A DNA stretch of 64,000 nt. It comes from Pseudomonas saponiphila. GTDB lineage: Bacteria; Pseudomonadota; Gammaproteobacteria; Pseudomonadales; Pseudomonadaceae. Below are positions 9,047 through 16,394 of this stretch, one piece after another; within the stretch, counting starts at the first letter, position 1; each line of letters starts with the position of its first letter. Where the stretch lies: the NCBI RefSeq assembly GCF_900105185.1, contig NZ_FNTJ01000002.1:248001-312000 (forward strand), given 5' to 3'. Position numbers and translations under genes: made by a program. Under the pieces are notes generated by a model. That model was not told where the DNA came from. It did not search any database and was given only the letters and a program-made list of their open reading frames with translations.

Positions 9047-10234
9047 CTAAGGGTGGTAGAGGTCGTCGCGGGTCCAGGGCAACTCATGGCTGCCATCGGC
9101 ATGAGCCTTGACCGCGAGGATCTGGTGCAGGTTGATCCAGCCCCTGGCGAACGCATAGGCGCAACCCGCCAGGTACAACCGCCAGATCCGTAGCGCCTGC
9201 TCGGGAACCTGTCGGGCGGCGGCCTCCAGGTTGTCTTCCAGGCGCTCACTCCAGTGGTCCAGGGTGCGGGCGTAATGCAGACGCAGGCTTTCGACATCGA
9301 CGATCTCCAGCCCGGCGTCGCTGATCTGCGCGGAGATCATCGCCAGGTGCGGCAGCTCGCCATTGGGGAACACGTAACGCTCGATGAAGTCACCGGCGCC
9401 CCGGCCCACGGGGCGTCCATCGATATGCTTGGCGGTGATCCCATGGTTCATCACCAGGCCGCCTTCGCGCACCGCGTTGAACAGGGTCCGGCAATACTGC
9501 GCCAGGTTGGCGTGGCCGACGTGTTCGAACATGCCGACGCTGACCACCTTGTCGAAGCGGCCATCCTGGGGCAGATCGCGGTAGTCCAGCAGCTGCAGTT
9601 CCACCAGATCGTCCAGGCCCTCGGCACTCACCCGCTCCCGCGCCAGGGCCAGTTGCTCCTTGCTCAGGGTGATGCCAAAGACCCTGGCGCCGAACTCGCG
9701 GGCAGCGTAGCGGGCCAGTCCGCCCCAGCCACAGCCGACGTCCAGCAGGTAGTCCCCCGGTTGCAGGCGCAGCTTGCGGCACAGATGACGGAACTTGGCT
9801 TGCTGGGCCTGCTCCAGGGACTCGCTGCCCGTCTCGAAATAGGCGCAGGAGTAGGCCATGTCACTGTCGAGCCACAGTTGGTAGAAGGCGTTGGAAAGAT
9901 CGTAGTGGTAGGAAATGGCTGCCGCGTCCGTGGCCTTGTCGTGCAGGGTGCGCACCGGCTGATTGTCGCCGTCCTCATCCAGCAGGGCCTGGCTCAGCTC
10001 GTCGCAGACCCGGATGACTTCGCTGATGGAACCTTCGAGTTCCAGCTTGCCCTCGACAAAGGCGCCCCCCAGCGCGTCAAGGCTGGGATGGGTGAATTGC
10101 GCGACCAGTTGCGGGTCCTTGACCACGATGGTGACGCTGGGCTCCGGCCCAAGATTGAACTCATGGCCATCCCAGAGCCGCAGGCGCAAGGGTAATTGCA
10201 GATTCTGTAAGGCCGGTGGAAGTTGCGCGAGCAT
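9047..10234 (-). CDS. cfa: Cyclopropane-fatty-acyl-phospholipid synthase family methyltransferase
   Basis: This SAM-dependent enzyme belongs to the family that methylenates the double bonds of membrane phospholipid acyl chains. The SAM-binding loop DVGCGWGG is at residues 165-172, followed by the family motif GMFEHVG. I chose the ATG at 10234 (395 residues) because a run of seven Gs, usable as a Shine-Dalgarno site, lies just upstream and the family alignment starts there; the frame is open to 10279. A 16-bp perfect palindrome precedes it. Pseudomonads can carry more than one cfa-like gene, so the physiological role is not certain. Confidence 0.88.
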   Translation of the reverse strand: MLAQLPPALQNLQLPLRLRLWDGHEFNLGPEPSVTIVVKDPQLVAQFTHPSLDALGGAFVEGKLELEGSISEVIRVCDELSQALLDEDGDNQPVRTLHDKATDAAAISYHYDLSNAFYQLWLDSDMAYSCAYFETGSESLEQAQQAKFRHLCRKLRLQPGDYLLDVGCGWGGLARYAAREFGARVFGITLSKEQLALARERVSAEGLDDLVELQLLDYRDLPQDGRFDKVVSVGMFEHVGHANLAQYCRTLFNAVREGGLVMNHGITAKHIDGRPVGRGAGDFIERYVFPNGELPHLAMISAQISDAGLEIVDVESLRLHYARTLDHWSERLEDNLEAAARQVPEQALRIWRLYLAGCAYAFARGWINLHQILAVKAHADGSHELPWTRDDLYHP

Positions 10235-10249
10235 GAAAAACCCCCCCTG

Positions 10250-10265
10250 TTTCAGACGTCTGAAA
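10250..10265. promoter_or_regulatory. Perfect 16-bp palindrome upstream of cfa
   Basis: TTTCAGACGTCTGAAA lies 15 bp upstream of the chosen cfa start codon and next to a run of seven Gs that would act as its Shine-Dalgarno sequence. Its position suits an operator or a translational control hairpin. No regulator is assigned. Confidence 0.4.
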
Positions 10266-10318
10266 TGAGGGTAGACCATCTTGAAAAAATAGCTGGCTAT
10301 CGAATTTCCAGGTTCTTT

Positions 10319-11107
10319 TCAGGATTCGCGGCGAACCACCAGGCCCTCTTCGACCCACTGTTTCAGCCAGGTAACCGCCTGCAGCGGGGCCCCCTCGGCA
10401 TAAGTGACGGCCAGCTCGGCGCAGAGTTCCGCGAAATTCCACTGTTGCTCGATCATGCCCCACAGCGCCGGGGCCTCTTCGGCCGACAAGCTGCGATACC
10501 GGCAGACCCGCTCCGCTCGCCAGACCAGGCACACCTGTTGCTGATCGAGTAAGGCACTGTCGGGGAAATCCACATGCTCCTTGGCCGCACGCCACTGGGC
10601 CAGGCTGTTGTAGCGACAGTCGAGCCACTGCACGCAAGGCGCCAGGCGCAGTTGCAGCTGCGGCCATTGTTCGGCATCCAGCCCGGCCATGGCGGCCACC
10701 GTCAGCACCTGGGCTTCGGCGGCGTCGAAGGCCAGGGTGAAGGCCCATTCCAGACGCGCGAGCTCCGCCAGGGGCTCGCCCTGCTCCGGCACCAGATGGC
10801 CCTGGATAAACTCGGCAAAGCCCTGCCCCAGCCAGCGCAGGCTGAAATGCCGGGACGGGCACTGGCGAATATAGGCCCCCGTCAATGCCTGGAATTCAAC
10901 ATCCCCCAGCCAGTGCCAGATGGCCGGGAAGTCGCTGCCCATCACCTCCTGCAGCCGGGCCAGGTAGGCGTTGTGATAGATCGCCAGGCCGGTCTCGACA
11001 TCCAGGGTCGGGCCACCGATCAGGCTCTCTTCCAGGGCCGCGCGCGCCTGGGCCTGTTCACCCAGCAGATAGGTTTCAAAAGCCAGTTGCCAGTCATTCA
11101 GGCGCAT
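10319..11107 (-). CDS. bufC: DUF2063 / HvfC-BufC family partner protein
   Basis: This protein of 262 residues has the N-terminal DUF2063 domain (about 1-95, with the YHNAYLARL-type segment), found beside DUF692 enzymes. In characterised MNIO systems the partner binds the precursor peptide and presents it to the enzyme. The gene starts inside the 3' end of the DUF692 gene (10-bp overlap), so the two are co-translated. The C-terminal half (about 100-262) is variable and rich in Trp and Cys. Assignment to the bufferin type rests on gene order and the Cys-rich precursor at 12010. Confidence 0.8.
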   Translation of the reverse strand: MRLNDWQLAFETYLLGEQAQARAALEESLIGGPTLDVETGLAIYHNAYLARLQEVMGSDFPAIWHWLGDVEFQALTGAYIRQCPSRHFSLRWLGQGFAEFIQGHLVPEQGEPLAELARLEWAFTLAFDAAEAQVLTVAAMAGLDAEQWPQLQLRLAPCVQWLDCRYNSLAQWRAAKEHVDFPDSALLDQQQVCLVWRAERVCRYRSLSAEEAPALWGMIEQQWNFAELCAELAVTYAEGAPLQAVTWLKQWVEEGLVVRRES

Positions 11108-11943
11108 TGCTGCCTCCCGGCCAGAGCCTGTTGCCCTAGTGCGCGGGCCTTGTGCAGTTCGCTCAGCAGCTCGTGCAGGGGTGGAAAATGATCGTCTCGC
11201 TCCAGCAAGGTCGCCACCGGTCCCAGGTGTTCAAGGGTGCGTTGATACAGGGCCCAGACCGGATCGCACACCGGATGGTCGTGGGTGTCGATCACGTAAT
11301 CGCCGTAGTCCTGGTGCCCGGCCAGATGCAGTTGTCGCACCCGCTGCGCCGGCAGCCCCTGGATGAACTGCCAGGGATCGAAACCGTGATTGCGTGAACT
11401 GACATAGACGTTGTTCACATCCAGCAACAGCTCGCAGCCGCTGAGCTGGCTCAGGGCCGCGAGAAACTCCCATTCGCTGAATTGATCGGCCGCGGCGCGC
11501 ACATAACTGGAGACGTTCTCCAGCACCAGGGGCCGCTCCAGCACCTCCTGCACCTGCCGCACCCGGCCCGCTACGTATTCCAGGCTTTCCTCGGTGTAGG
11601 GCAAGGGCAGCAGATCGTGCAGTTGATGAGCATTGCCCCGGCTCCAGCACAGGTGATCGGAAATCCAGGCAGGATCCACCCGTCGAGCCAGTTGCTTGAG
11701 TTGCTTGAGGTAGTCCAGGTCCAGGGCATGGGGACCACCAATGGACAGCGACACCCCATGCATCACGATGGGGTAACGCTCGGCAATCGCGTCCAGGTAG
11801 TAGAGGGCCTTGCCGCCCTCGACCATGAAGTTCTCGGACACCACTTCGAACCAGTCGACGTCCGGTGCTTCATCGAGAATCTGTTGGTAATAGGCGCTGC
11901 GCAAACCCAGGCCATAGCCCAGGCAGGAACAAAGGTCAGACAT
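11098..11943 (-). CDS. bufB: MNIO (DUF692) family peptide-modifying enzyme, BufB-like
   Basis: This 281-residue protein is a DUF692 TIM-barrel enzyme, now called the multinuclear non-heme iron-dependent oxidative (MNIO) family. Such enzymes modify cysteines of ribosomal peptides, for example to thiooxazoles or oxazolones. Conserved metal-site segments can be seen: SENF, MHGVSLSIGG, SDHLCWS, LENVSSY, DVNNVYVSSRNHG, HLAGHQD and DTHDHP. It sits between the Cys-rich exported peptide gene, 66 bp upstream, and bufC, which it overlaps. That A-B-C order is the one described for bufferins, which bind copper in the periplasm. Confidence 0.88.
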   Translation of the reverse strand: MSDLCSCLGYGLGLRSAYYQQILDEAPDVDWFEVVSENFMVEGGKALYYLDAIAERYPIVMHGVSLSIGGPHALDLDYLKQLKQLARRVDPAWISDHLCWSRGNAHQLHDLLPLPYTEESLEYVAGRVRQVQEVLERPLVLENVSSYVRAAADQFSEWEFLAALSQLSGCELLLDVNNVYVSSRNHGFDPWQFIQGLPAQRVRQLHLAGHQDYGDYVIDTHDHPVCDPVWALYQRTLEHLGPVATLLERDDHFPPLHELLSELHKARALGQQALAGRQQCA

Positions 11944-12009
11944 AGCGAACTCCTCGCAACGTGGCCGCAGTGGTCGTCAGCCCCCACTGCGGCAGCACGG
12001 ATTCGCCGC

Positions 12010-12261
12010 TTACTCGCCGACTTTGCCGCCGGCTTTTTCGCAGGCCGACTGGGTCATGGCCTTGAAGCCCTGGCCTTTGCAGGCGCCCATGCCTTTGCAG
12101 GCGTGGTCCTTGGTCTTGCAGTCGTTCTGGCCTTTGCAGGCGTTGACGCCGTAGCAATGCACCTGGGCATCGGCAGCAGACGCTTGAGTCACGACACCGG
12201 CAAACATAGTGGCGGCGGCGAAGGCCAGGGCAGCACCGGCAGCGGTTTTCTTCATGTTCAT
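12010..12261 (-). CDS. bufA: Cys-rich exported precursor peptide, BufA1-like (DUF2282)
   Basis: This small precursor has 83 residues, with a signal peptide (about 1-29, ending QASA) and a mature part with six cysteines at 36, 42, 48, 55, 61 and 74. Four of them occur in a repeated C-K-(G/T) pattern at near-regular spacing. This matches the DUF2282 or bufferin 1 class, whose cysteines are modified by a DUF692 enzyme and which bind copper. The ATG is preceded by GAGGA. The gene lies directly upstream of the MNIO gene on the same strand. The modified product, metal and physiological role in this organism are inferred from family knowledge. Confidence 0.85.
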   Translation of the reverse strand: MNMKKTAAGAALAFAAATMFAGVVTQASAADAQVHCYGVNACKGQNDCKTKDHACKGMGACKGQGFKAMTQSACEKAGGKVGE

Positions 12262-12335
12262 TTTTTATTCCTCAATAGTCGCAAGGGGTCGACGGGCAGC
12301 TTGTGCAATCCCGTCATAGCACTAGAGAGAGGAGG

Positions 12336-12359
12336 CATCCCGGCGTTACAGCCGGGATG
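12336..12359. repeat. Inverted repeat upstream of bufA
   Basis: A 9-bp perfect stem (CATCCCGGC/GCCGGGATG) with a 6-base loop lies between bufA and the ATPase gene. A run of A/T is on the wrong side for an intrinsic terminator of the leftward transcripts, so its role is open; a protein-binding or RNA-stability element is possible. Confidence 0.45.
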
Positions 12360-12380
12360 AAAAAAATCCGCTCAGTCGCA

Positions 12381-12405
12381 TTTCGCCGGCAAGCCGGCTC
12401 CTACA
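12381..12405. repeat. Pseudomonas REP element overlapping the ATPase stop codon
   Basis: The core GCCGGCAAGCCGGCTCCTAC is the typical REP sequence of the P. fluorescens and P. putida groups. Here its CTCCTAC tail supplies the TAG stop codon of the P-type ATPase gene. Inverted REP copies occur at 37998-38051. Confidence 0.85.
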
Positions 12406-14302
12406 GCTTGAGCAGCGGTTCCTGGAACCGCAGCAAGCGACCGGCATTGCCCAATACCAGCAAGGTGCTGAGGTTGTGCAACAGCGCGGCGATCATGGCC
12501 CCCGCCGCCCCCAGCCAGCCAAAGGCAGCAAAGGCGACGATGGCCAGGGTCCAGCCCAGGCCGATGATCACATTGACCTGCAGGGTGCGGCGGCATTCTC
12601 GACTCAGGCGCACGCAGGTGCCCAGGCGCCGCAGGTCGCTGCCGATCAGCACCACGTCCGCCGAGGCCAGGGCGATGTCCGCGCCACCGGCGCCCATGGC
12701 CACGCCCACCACCCCGGCTTTCAGCGCCAGGGAATCGTTGATGCCGTCCCCCACCACCATCGGCCGGAAGCCCGTGTCGATCTCCCCCAGCACGCGCTTG
12801 AGTTTGTCTTCTGGCAGGGCCTGGGCCTGCACATCGCTGATGCCCACCTCCAGGGCCAGGCTGTCCGCCACGCTCTGCCGGTCGCCGGTGAGCAACAACT
12901 GCCGCCCCAGCCCCAGCTCGCGCAACTCCTCCAGCGCGTGCCGAGCCTCGGGCTTGACGCTGTCGGCCAGGAGCAGCCAGCCGAGGAACTCGCCATTGAG
13001 CGCGAGCCCGGCAATCGGTCCGTCATGCTTCGGCACCGGGCTGGTAGTGATGCCCAACTGGCTGAACAGTTCCGGGCGGCCAAGGGCCGCTTCGCCCTCC
13101 CCGGTACGGGCCACCACGCCCAGGCCCTGGCGCTCATGGATGTCGCTCAGCAGCCATTGTTGTTCCTGGGGCACCAACCCGGCCAGGGCCCGGCTGACCG
13201 GGTGGCTGCTGGCCGAGCCGAGGCTGGCGGCCAGATTGAGCATGCCCTGCTGGTCTTCCCGGGGGCTGTCGATGGCCTGCAGGCGCAAGGTGCCGAAAGT
13301 CAGGGTGCCGGTCTTGTCCACCACCAGGGAAGTCAGGTCCGCCAGCTCTTCAAGAAAGGCCGAGCTGCGGATCAGGATGCCGTGGCGCGCGGCCACGGCG
13401 ATCCCGGCAATCGCCGTGGCCGGGGCCGACAGCACCAGGGCGCAAGGACAAGCCGCCACCAGCACCGCGAGCATGGCCTGGGCATCGCGGGTGATGAACC
13501 AGGTCACCGCCGCCAACAGCAGCACCAACACCAGATAACTGCCGGCATAGCGTTCCAGCAAACGGGTGATCGGCGGCTTGGCCCGTTCAGCGCTCTGCAT
13601 CAGGCCGATGACCTTGCCCAGGGTCGACTCTTCACCCGTGCGGGTCACTTGCAGACGCAACAAGCCATCCAGGTTGATCGCCCCGCCATATACCTGCATG
13701 CCCACCGTGGCCTCCAGGGGCACCGACTCGCCGGTGATCGGCGCGGTGTCCAGGCTGGCCTGACCGGACAGTACCAGGCCGTCGGCGGGCACGCGGTCGC
13801 CGGCGCGCACTTCCACCCGATCACCGGCCTTGAGGCTGGCGTTATCCACTTCCAGCACACTGCCGTCGGCCTGAACCTTGCGCGCCAGACTGCGGGTCAG
13901 GCGGCCCAGGGCATCGATGGCTTCCTGGGAGCCGATCACGCTGCGCTCCTCCAACACGTGGCCGAAGATCATGATGATCGGCAGCAAGGCGGCGGTCAGC
14001 AGATCGCCGGTGGCCCAGGCGCCGAGCATGGCCAGGGCGATCAGTTGATCGGTAATGCCGTGCAGGCTGGGATAACGCAGGCTGAACCAGGCCGAGCGCA
14101 TCACCGGCACCGCCACCAGCAAGGACGCCACACCCAGCAGCAACTGGCTCACGCCCTCCTGCTCCGGGGCCTGCCAGCGCCACAGCAGGCCCAGCCCCAA
14201 CAGCCCCAGGGCCAGCATGGCCAGGGTCAGTTGGCGCGCGGCGCTGCGTTGCTCGGCGCTGGTCAGCATGCTGGCGGGGGCCGCCTGGGTTGAAGCTGTC
14301 AT
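12401..14302 (-). CDS. P1B-type heavy-metal-transporting ATPase, no N-terminal metal-binding domain
   Basis: This 633-residue pump would move a metal cation across the inner membrane using ATP. Visible motifs are TGES (190-193), the transport-site CPC in TM6 (285-287), the phosphorylated DKTGT (329-333), the HP locus (367-368) and GDGIND (518-523). It lacks the N-terminal CxxC heavy-metal domains common in CopA and ZntA. The last membrane segment reads HNLST, where ZntA-like zinc pumps have an acidic residue and CopA-like pumps have Met/Ser, so the ion cannot be assigned. It is the last gene of a four-gene operon with three SPFH proteins, each overlapping the next by 4 bp. The stop codon lies in a REP element. 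Confidence 0.9.
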   Translation of the reverse strand: MTASTQAAPASMLTSAEQRSAARQLTLAMLALGLLGLGLLWRWQAPEQEGVSQLLLGVASLLVAVPVMRSAWFSLRYPSLHGITDQLIALAMLGAWATGDLLTAALLPIIMIFGHVLEERSVIGSQEAIDALGRLTRSLARKVQADGSVLEVDNASLKAGDRVEVRAGDRVPADGLVLSGQASLDTAPITGESVPLEATVGMQVYGGAINLDGLLRLQVTRTGEESTLGKVIGLMQSAERAKPPITRLLERYAGSYLVLVLLLAAVTWFITRDAQAMLAVLVAACPCALVLSAPATAIAGIAVAARHGILIRSSAFLEELADLTSLVVDKTGTLTFGTLRLQAIDSPREDQQGMLNLAASLGSASSHPVSRALAGLVPQEQQWLLSDIHERQGLGVVARTGEGEAALGRPELFSQLGITTSPVPKHDGPIAGLALNGEFLGWLLLADSVKPEARHALEELRELGLGRQLLLTGDRQSVADSLALEVGISDVQAQALPEDKLKRVLGEIDTGFRPMVVGDGINDSLALKAGVVGVAMGAGGADIALASADVVLIGSDLRRLGTCVRLSRECRRTLQVNVIIGLGWTLAIVAFAAFGWLGAAGAMIAALLHNLSTLLVLGNAGRLLRFQEPLLKL

Positions 14303-15357
14303 TGTTCGGCTCCCTGAATGATCAGGCGGGAATCGTCTTTGGGGTTGACCGTGGTCAGCGAGCCGGCCTGCCCAAGAATCTTCGGCAGGCGCTCGCGGTA
14401 GATGCGCAGGAGCATTTGCGGATCGGTGCCATCGCGTTGTGCCTGGGCCAGGCTCTGCACCGTGGCGGTCTGGGCCCGGGCCAGGGCCAGGCGTTCGCTG
14501 GCCTGGGCATGGGCCACCTGCAGGCTGTGATCGGCTTGCTGGTTGGCGTTCTGGGTTAGCTTCTCGGCCTCGGTGCGGGCATTGGCCACCGCCTTGTCGG
14601 CCTGCTGGCTGGCGGTCAGCACCGCGTTGAAAGCACTTACCGCCGGTTGCGGCAGGCTCGACTGCACGTCCACTCGCGTCACCTCCAGGCCAATGCCCTG
14701 GCCGCTGGCGCTCAGTTGCGCCAGCCGCTGGTTGATGCTTTGCAACAGATCGCCCCGTAGCCGTTCGCGGCGTTCGGCGGCCTGATTGTCAGGGCCCATC
14801 AACTCCGGACGCGCCACCAGGATGGTGTCCAGATCACGGGCGGCGGTCAGGGCCAAGGCGCTGCGGGTCACCAGGCGATCCAGGGCCGGCAGCACATGTT
14901 CGCCCTGCAGCACGTAGGCAAAAGGGTCACTGACCTTGTAGAAGACCCGCACATCCAGTTGCACCACCCCGGCATCGCCGGTGAGTAGATACCCCGAACC
15001 GGCCAGGGCGTCGTTCAAGGGCGTGGCCAGACTCGCCACCCGGTCCCCTTCCAGCGCAGCCTCGGAACGCAGCAAGCCTTCGACCCGCCGCTCCAGCACC
15101 CGGTCGGCGGCGGGCAACAACACCACCTGCTCGAAGGGCTGCGGCCAGGCCAGGAGCAAACCGGCGTTCTGCACCCGCTGCAGCGCGCCAAAGTGCATCA
15201 CCAGGGCCCGGTCCTGCGGGTCGATCTGCCGCACATTGGAGATCGCCCAGGCCACCGCCGCCAGCACCGTGACCACGTACAGCGCGATAAACGCCAGACG
15301 ACCGGCCTGAATCCACGGGCTGCTCAGTTCATTTGTTCCACGTGGAACCTTGCTCAT
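14299..15357 (-). CDS. SPFH-domain protein, HflC-like
   Basis: This 352-residue protein has one N-terminal membrane helix (about 18-38), an SPFH/band-7 domain (about 45-230), and an Ala/Gln/Glu-rich coiled-coil tail. It resembles HflC, the stomatin-like modulator of FtsH, but is not the canonical hflC, which belongs to the hfq-hflX-hflKC locus. It overlaps the ATPase gene and the upstream SPFH gene by 4 bp each. Codons 4-9 contain a perfect parS sequence. SPFH proteins form ring-like membrane assemblies; a scaffold around the ATPase is a plausible but untested role. Confidence 0.82.
   Translation of the reverse strand: MSKVPRGTNELSSPWIQAGRLAFIALYVVTVLAAVAWAISNVRQIDPQDRALVMHFGALQRVQNAGLLLAWPQPFEQVVLLPAADRVLERRVEGLLRSEAALEGDRVASLATPLNDALAGSGYLLTGDAGVVQLDVRVFYKVSDPFAYVLQGEHVLPALDRLVTRSALALTAARDLDTILVARPELMGPDNQAAERRERLRGDLLQSINQRLAQLSASGQGIGLEVTRVDVQSSLPQPAVSAFNAVLTASQQADKAVANARTEAEKLTQNANQQADHSLQVAHAQASERLALARAQTATVQSLAQAQRDGTDPQMLLRIYRERLPKILGQAGSLTTVNPKDDSRLIIQGAEQ
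15334..15349. promoter_or_regulatory. parS: parS centromere site bound by ParB
   Basis: TGTTCCACGTGGAACC matches the Pseudomonas parS consensus in full and includes the 14-bp perfect palindrome GTTCCACGTGGAAC. It lies inside codons 4-9 of the HflC-like gene, about 47 kb from dnaA, in the region where origin-proximal parS sites are expected. parA and parB are in the same window. I saw no second full match here. Confidence 0.9.
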
Positions 15358-16394
15358 GGCTGCGATCCGGAGGCTTTGTTCGGCAGGCTCGGCGGACCGT
15401 CCACCAGCACCCGGAACGGTGCGGCATCGGTACGCAGAATCAGCTTGGTGCCCGGTGTCACCACGGTGCCCAGGGTGTCCAGGGAGCGCAGCAGGTTGTA
15501 CAGCTGTGGCGAACTGGCGTAGGCGCGACCATAAATCTGCGCCGCTTCCACCCGCGACTGGGCTTCGATATTCGCCGCTTGCACCGTGGCATCGGCCTGG
15601 ACAATCCGCGCATCGCGCTCGGCGGCAGAGCGGATCTGCGCCGCCTCGCGCTTGCCGATGGCGGTGCGCTCGGTGGCGATGGTTTCCCGCTCGGCGCGCA
15701 TGCGATCCACGGTGGCGGTGAGGGTCACCGACGGCAGGGTCAGGCGCTCGATGCCCACCTGCACCACCTGCACACCATATGTAGCCAGCAGTTGCTGATC
15801 GATCTGCTTGCGTAATTGCGCTTCAAAGTCAGCGATCCGCACCTGGCCGGCATCGGTGTTCACCAGATTGGCCAGATCGAAACTGCTGGCGGTGGTTTCC
15901 AATGCGGAGCCGACGAAGGTGCGGATCTGCCGCGCCGCTTCATCGGGCTGGTTCTGCACGGCACGCATGAAGCGCTGCACGTTGTCCGGGTCGCCCTGCA
16001 CTCGCCACGCTACATAGGCCTGGACGATGATGCGCAAACCGTCGCGGGTGCCCACATCCTGCATACCGCTGGAGGTGGTGCGCAGACGCAGATCCACCGG
16101 GATCGCCGCTTCGAAGGGTGCCGGCCAGCGCCAGCTCAGGCCCGGATCCAGCAGCACCCGCGCCGGGTTGCCGAAACGGGTGATCACCGTGGCCTCGCCG
16201 GAGCGCACCTGCACCAGGCTCGCGGCGGCGACGGCGAACAGCACCAGCAGCAGCGCCCAGCTCATGCGCCGCCAGGGGAAGGGCCCGGCCTCGGCTGGCG
16301 CGCCGTGATGATGGTGGTGATGACCGTGATGGTGATGATGGCCGTGCCCATGGTCATGAGCGGCGTGATCGTGAGAGTGGGCAGACTGGCTCAA
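15354..16394 (-). CDS. SPFH-domain protein with histidine-rich N terminus, HflK-like
   Basis: This is a 346-residue SPFH protein with a striking N-terminal tail: 17 of residues 6-30 are histidine, mixed with Asp and Gly. A single membrane helix (about 45-65) and the SPFH domain follow, then a coiled-coil region near 215-280. The His tail should face the cytoplasm if the topology is that of a simple N-in protein, where it could bind or buffer Ni, Zn, Cu or Co; this is inference. The operon partner is a P1B ATPase without its own metal-binding domain, so the tail could feed metal to the pump. It overlaps both neighbours by 4 bp. Confidence 0.82.
   Translation of the reverse strand: MSQSAHSHDHAAHDHGHGHHHHHGHHHHHHGAPAEAGPFPWRRMSWALLLVLFAVAAASLVQVRSGEATVITRFGNPARVLLDPGLSWRWPAPFEAAIPVDLRLRTTSSGMQDVGTRDGLRIIVQAYVAWRVQGDPDNVQRFMRAVQNQPDEAARQIRTFVGSALETTASSFDLANLVNTDAGQVRIADFEAQLRKQIDQQLLATYGVQVVQVGIERLTLPSVTLTATVDRMRAERETIATERTAIGKREAAQIRSAAERDARIVQADATVQAANIEAQSRVEAAQIYGRAYASSPQLYNLLRSLDTLGTVVTPGTKLILRTDAAPFRVLVDGPPSLPNKASGSQP

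Noticed and set aside
12336..12372. Intrinsic terminator between the ATPase and bufA genes
   Set aside because: The T run precedes rather than follows the stem for leftward transcripts, and As follow it on the plus strand.
16290..16380. Short tandem DNA repeat or CRISPR-like array
   Set aside because: It is the coding sequence of the His-rich tail (CAT/CAC codons) without spacers.
14299..16394. Canonical hflK/hflC locus
   Set aside because: The true hflKC genes belong to the hfq-hflX region; here the context is a P1B ATPase, and the proteins have unusual tails.
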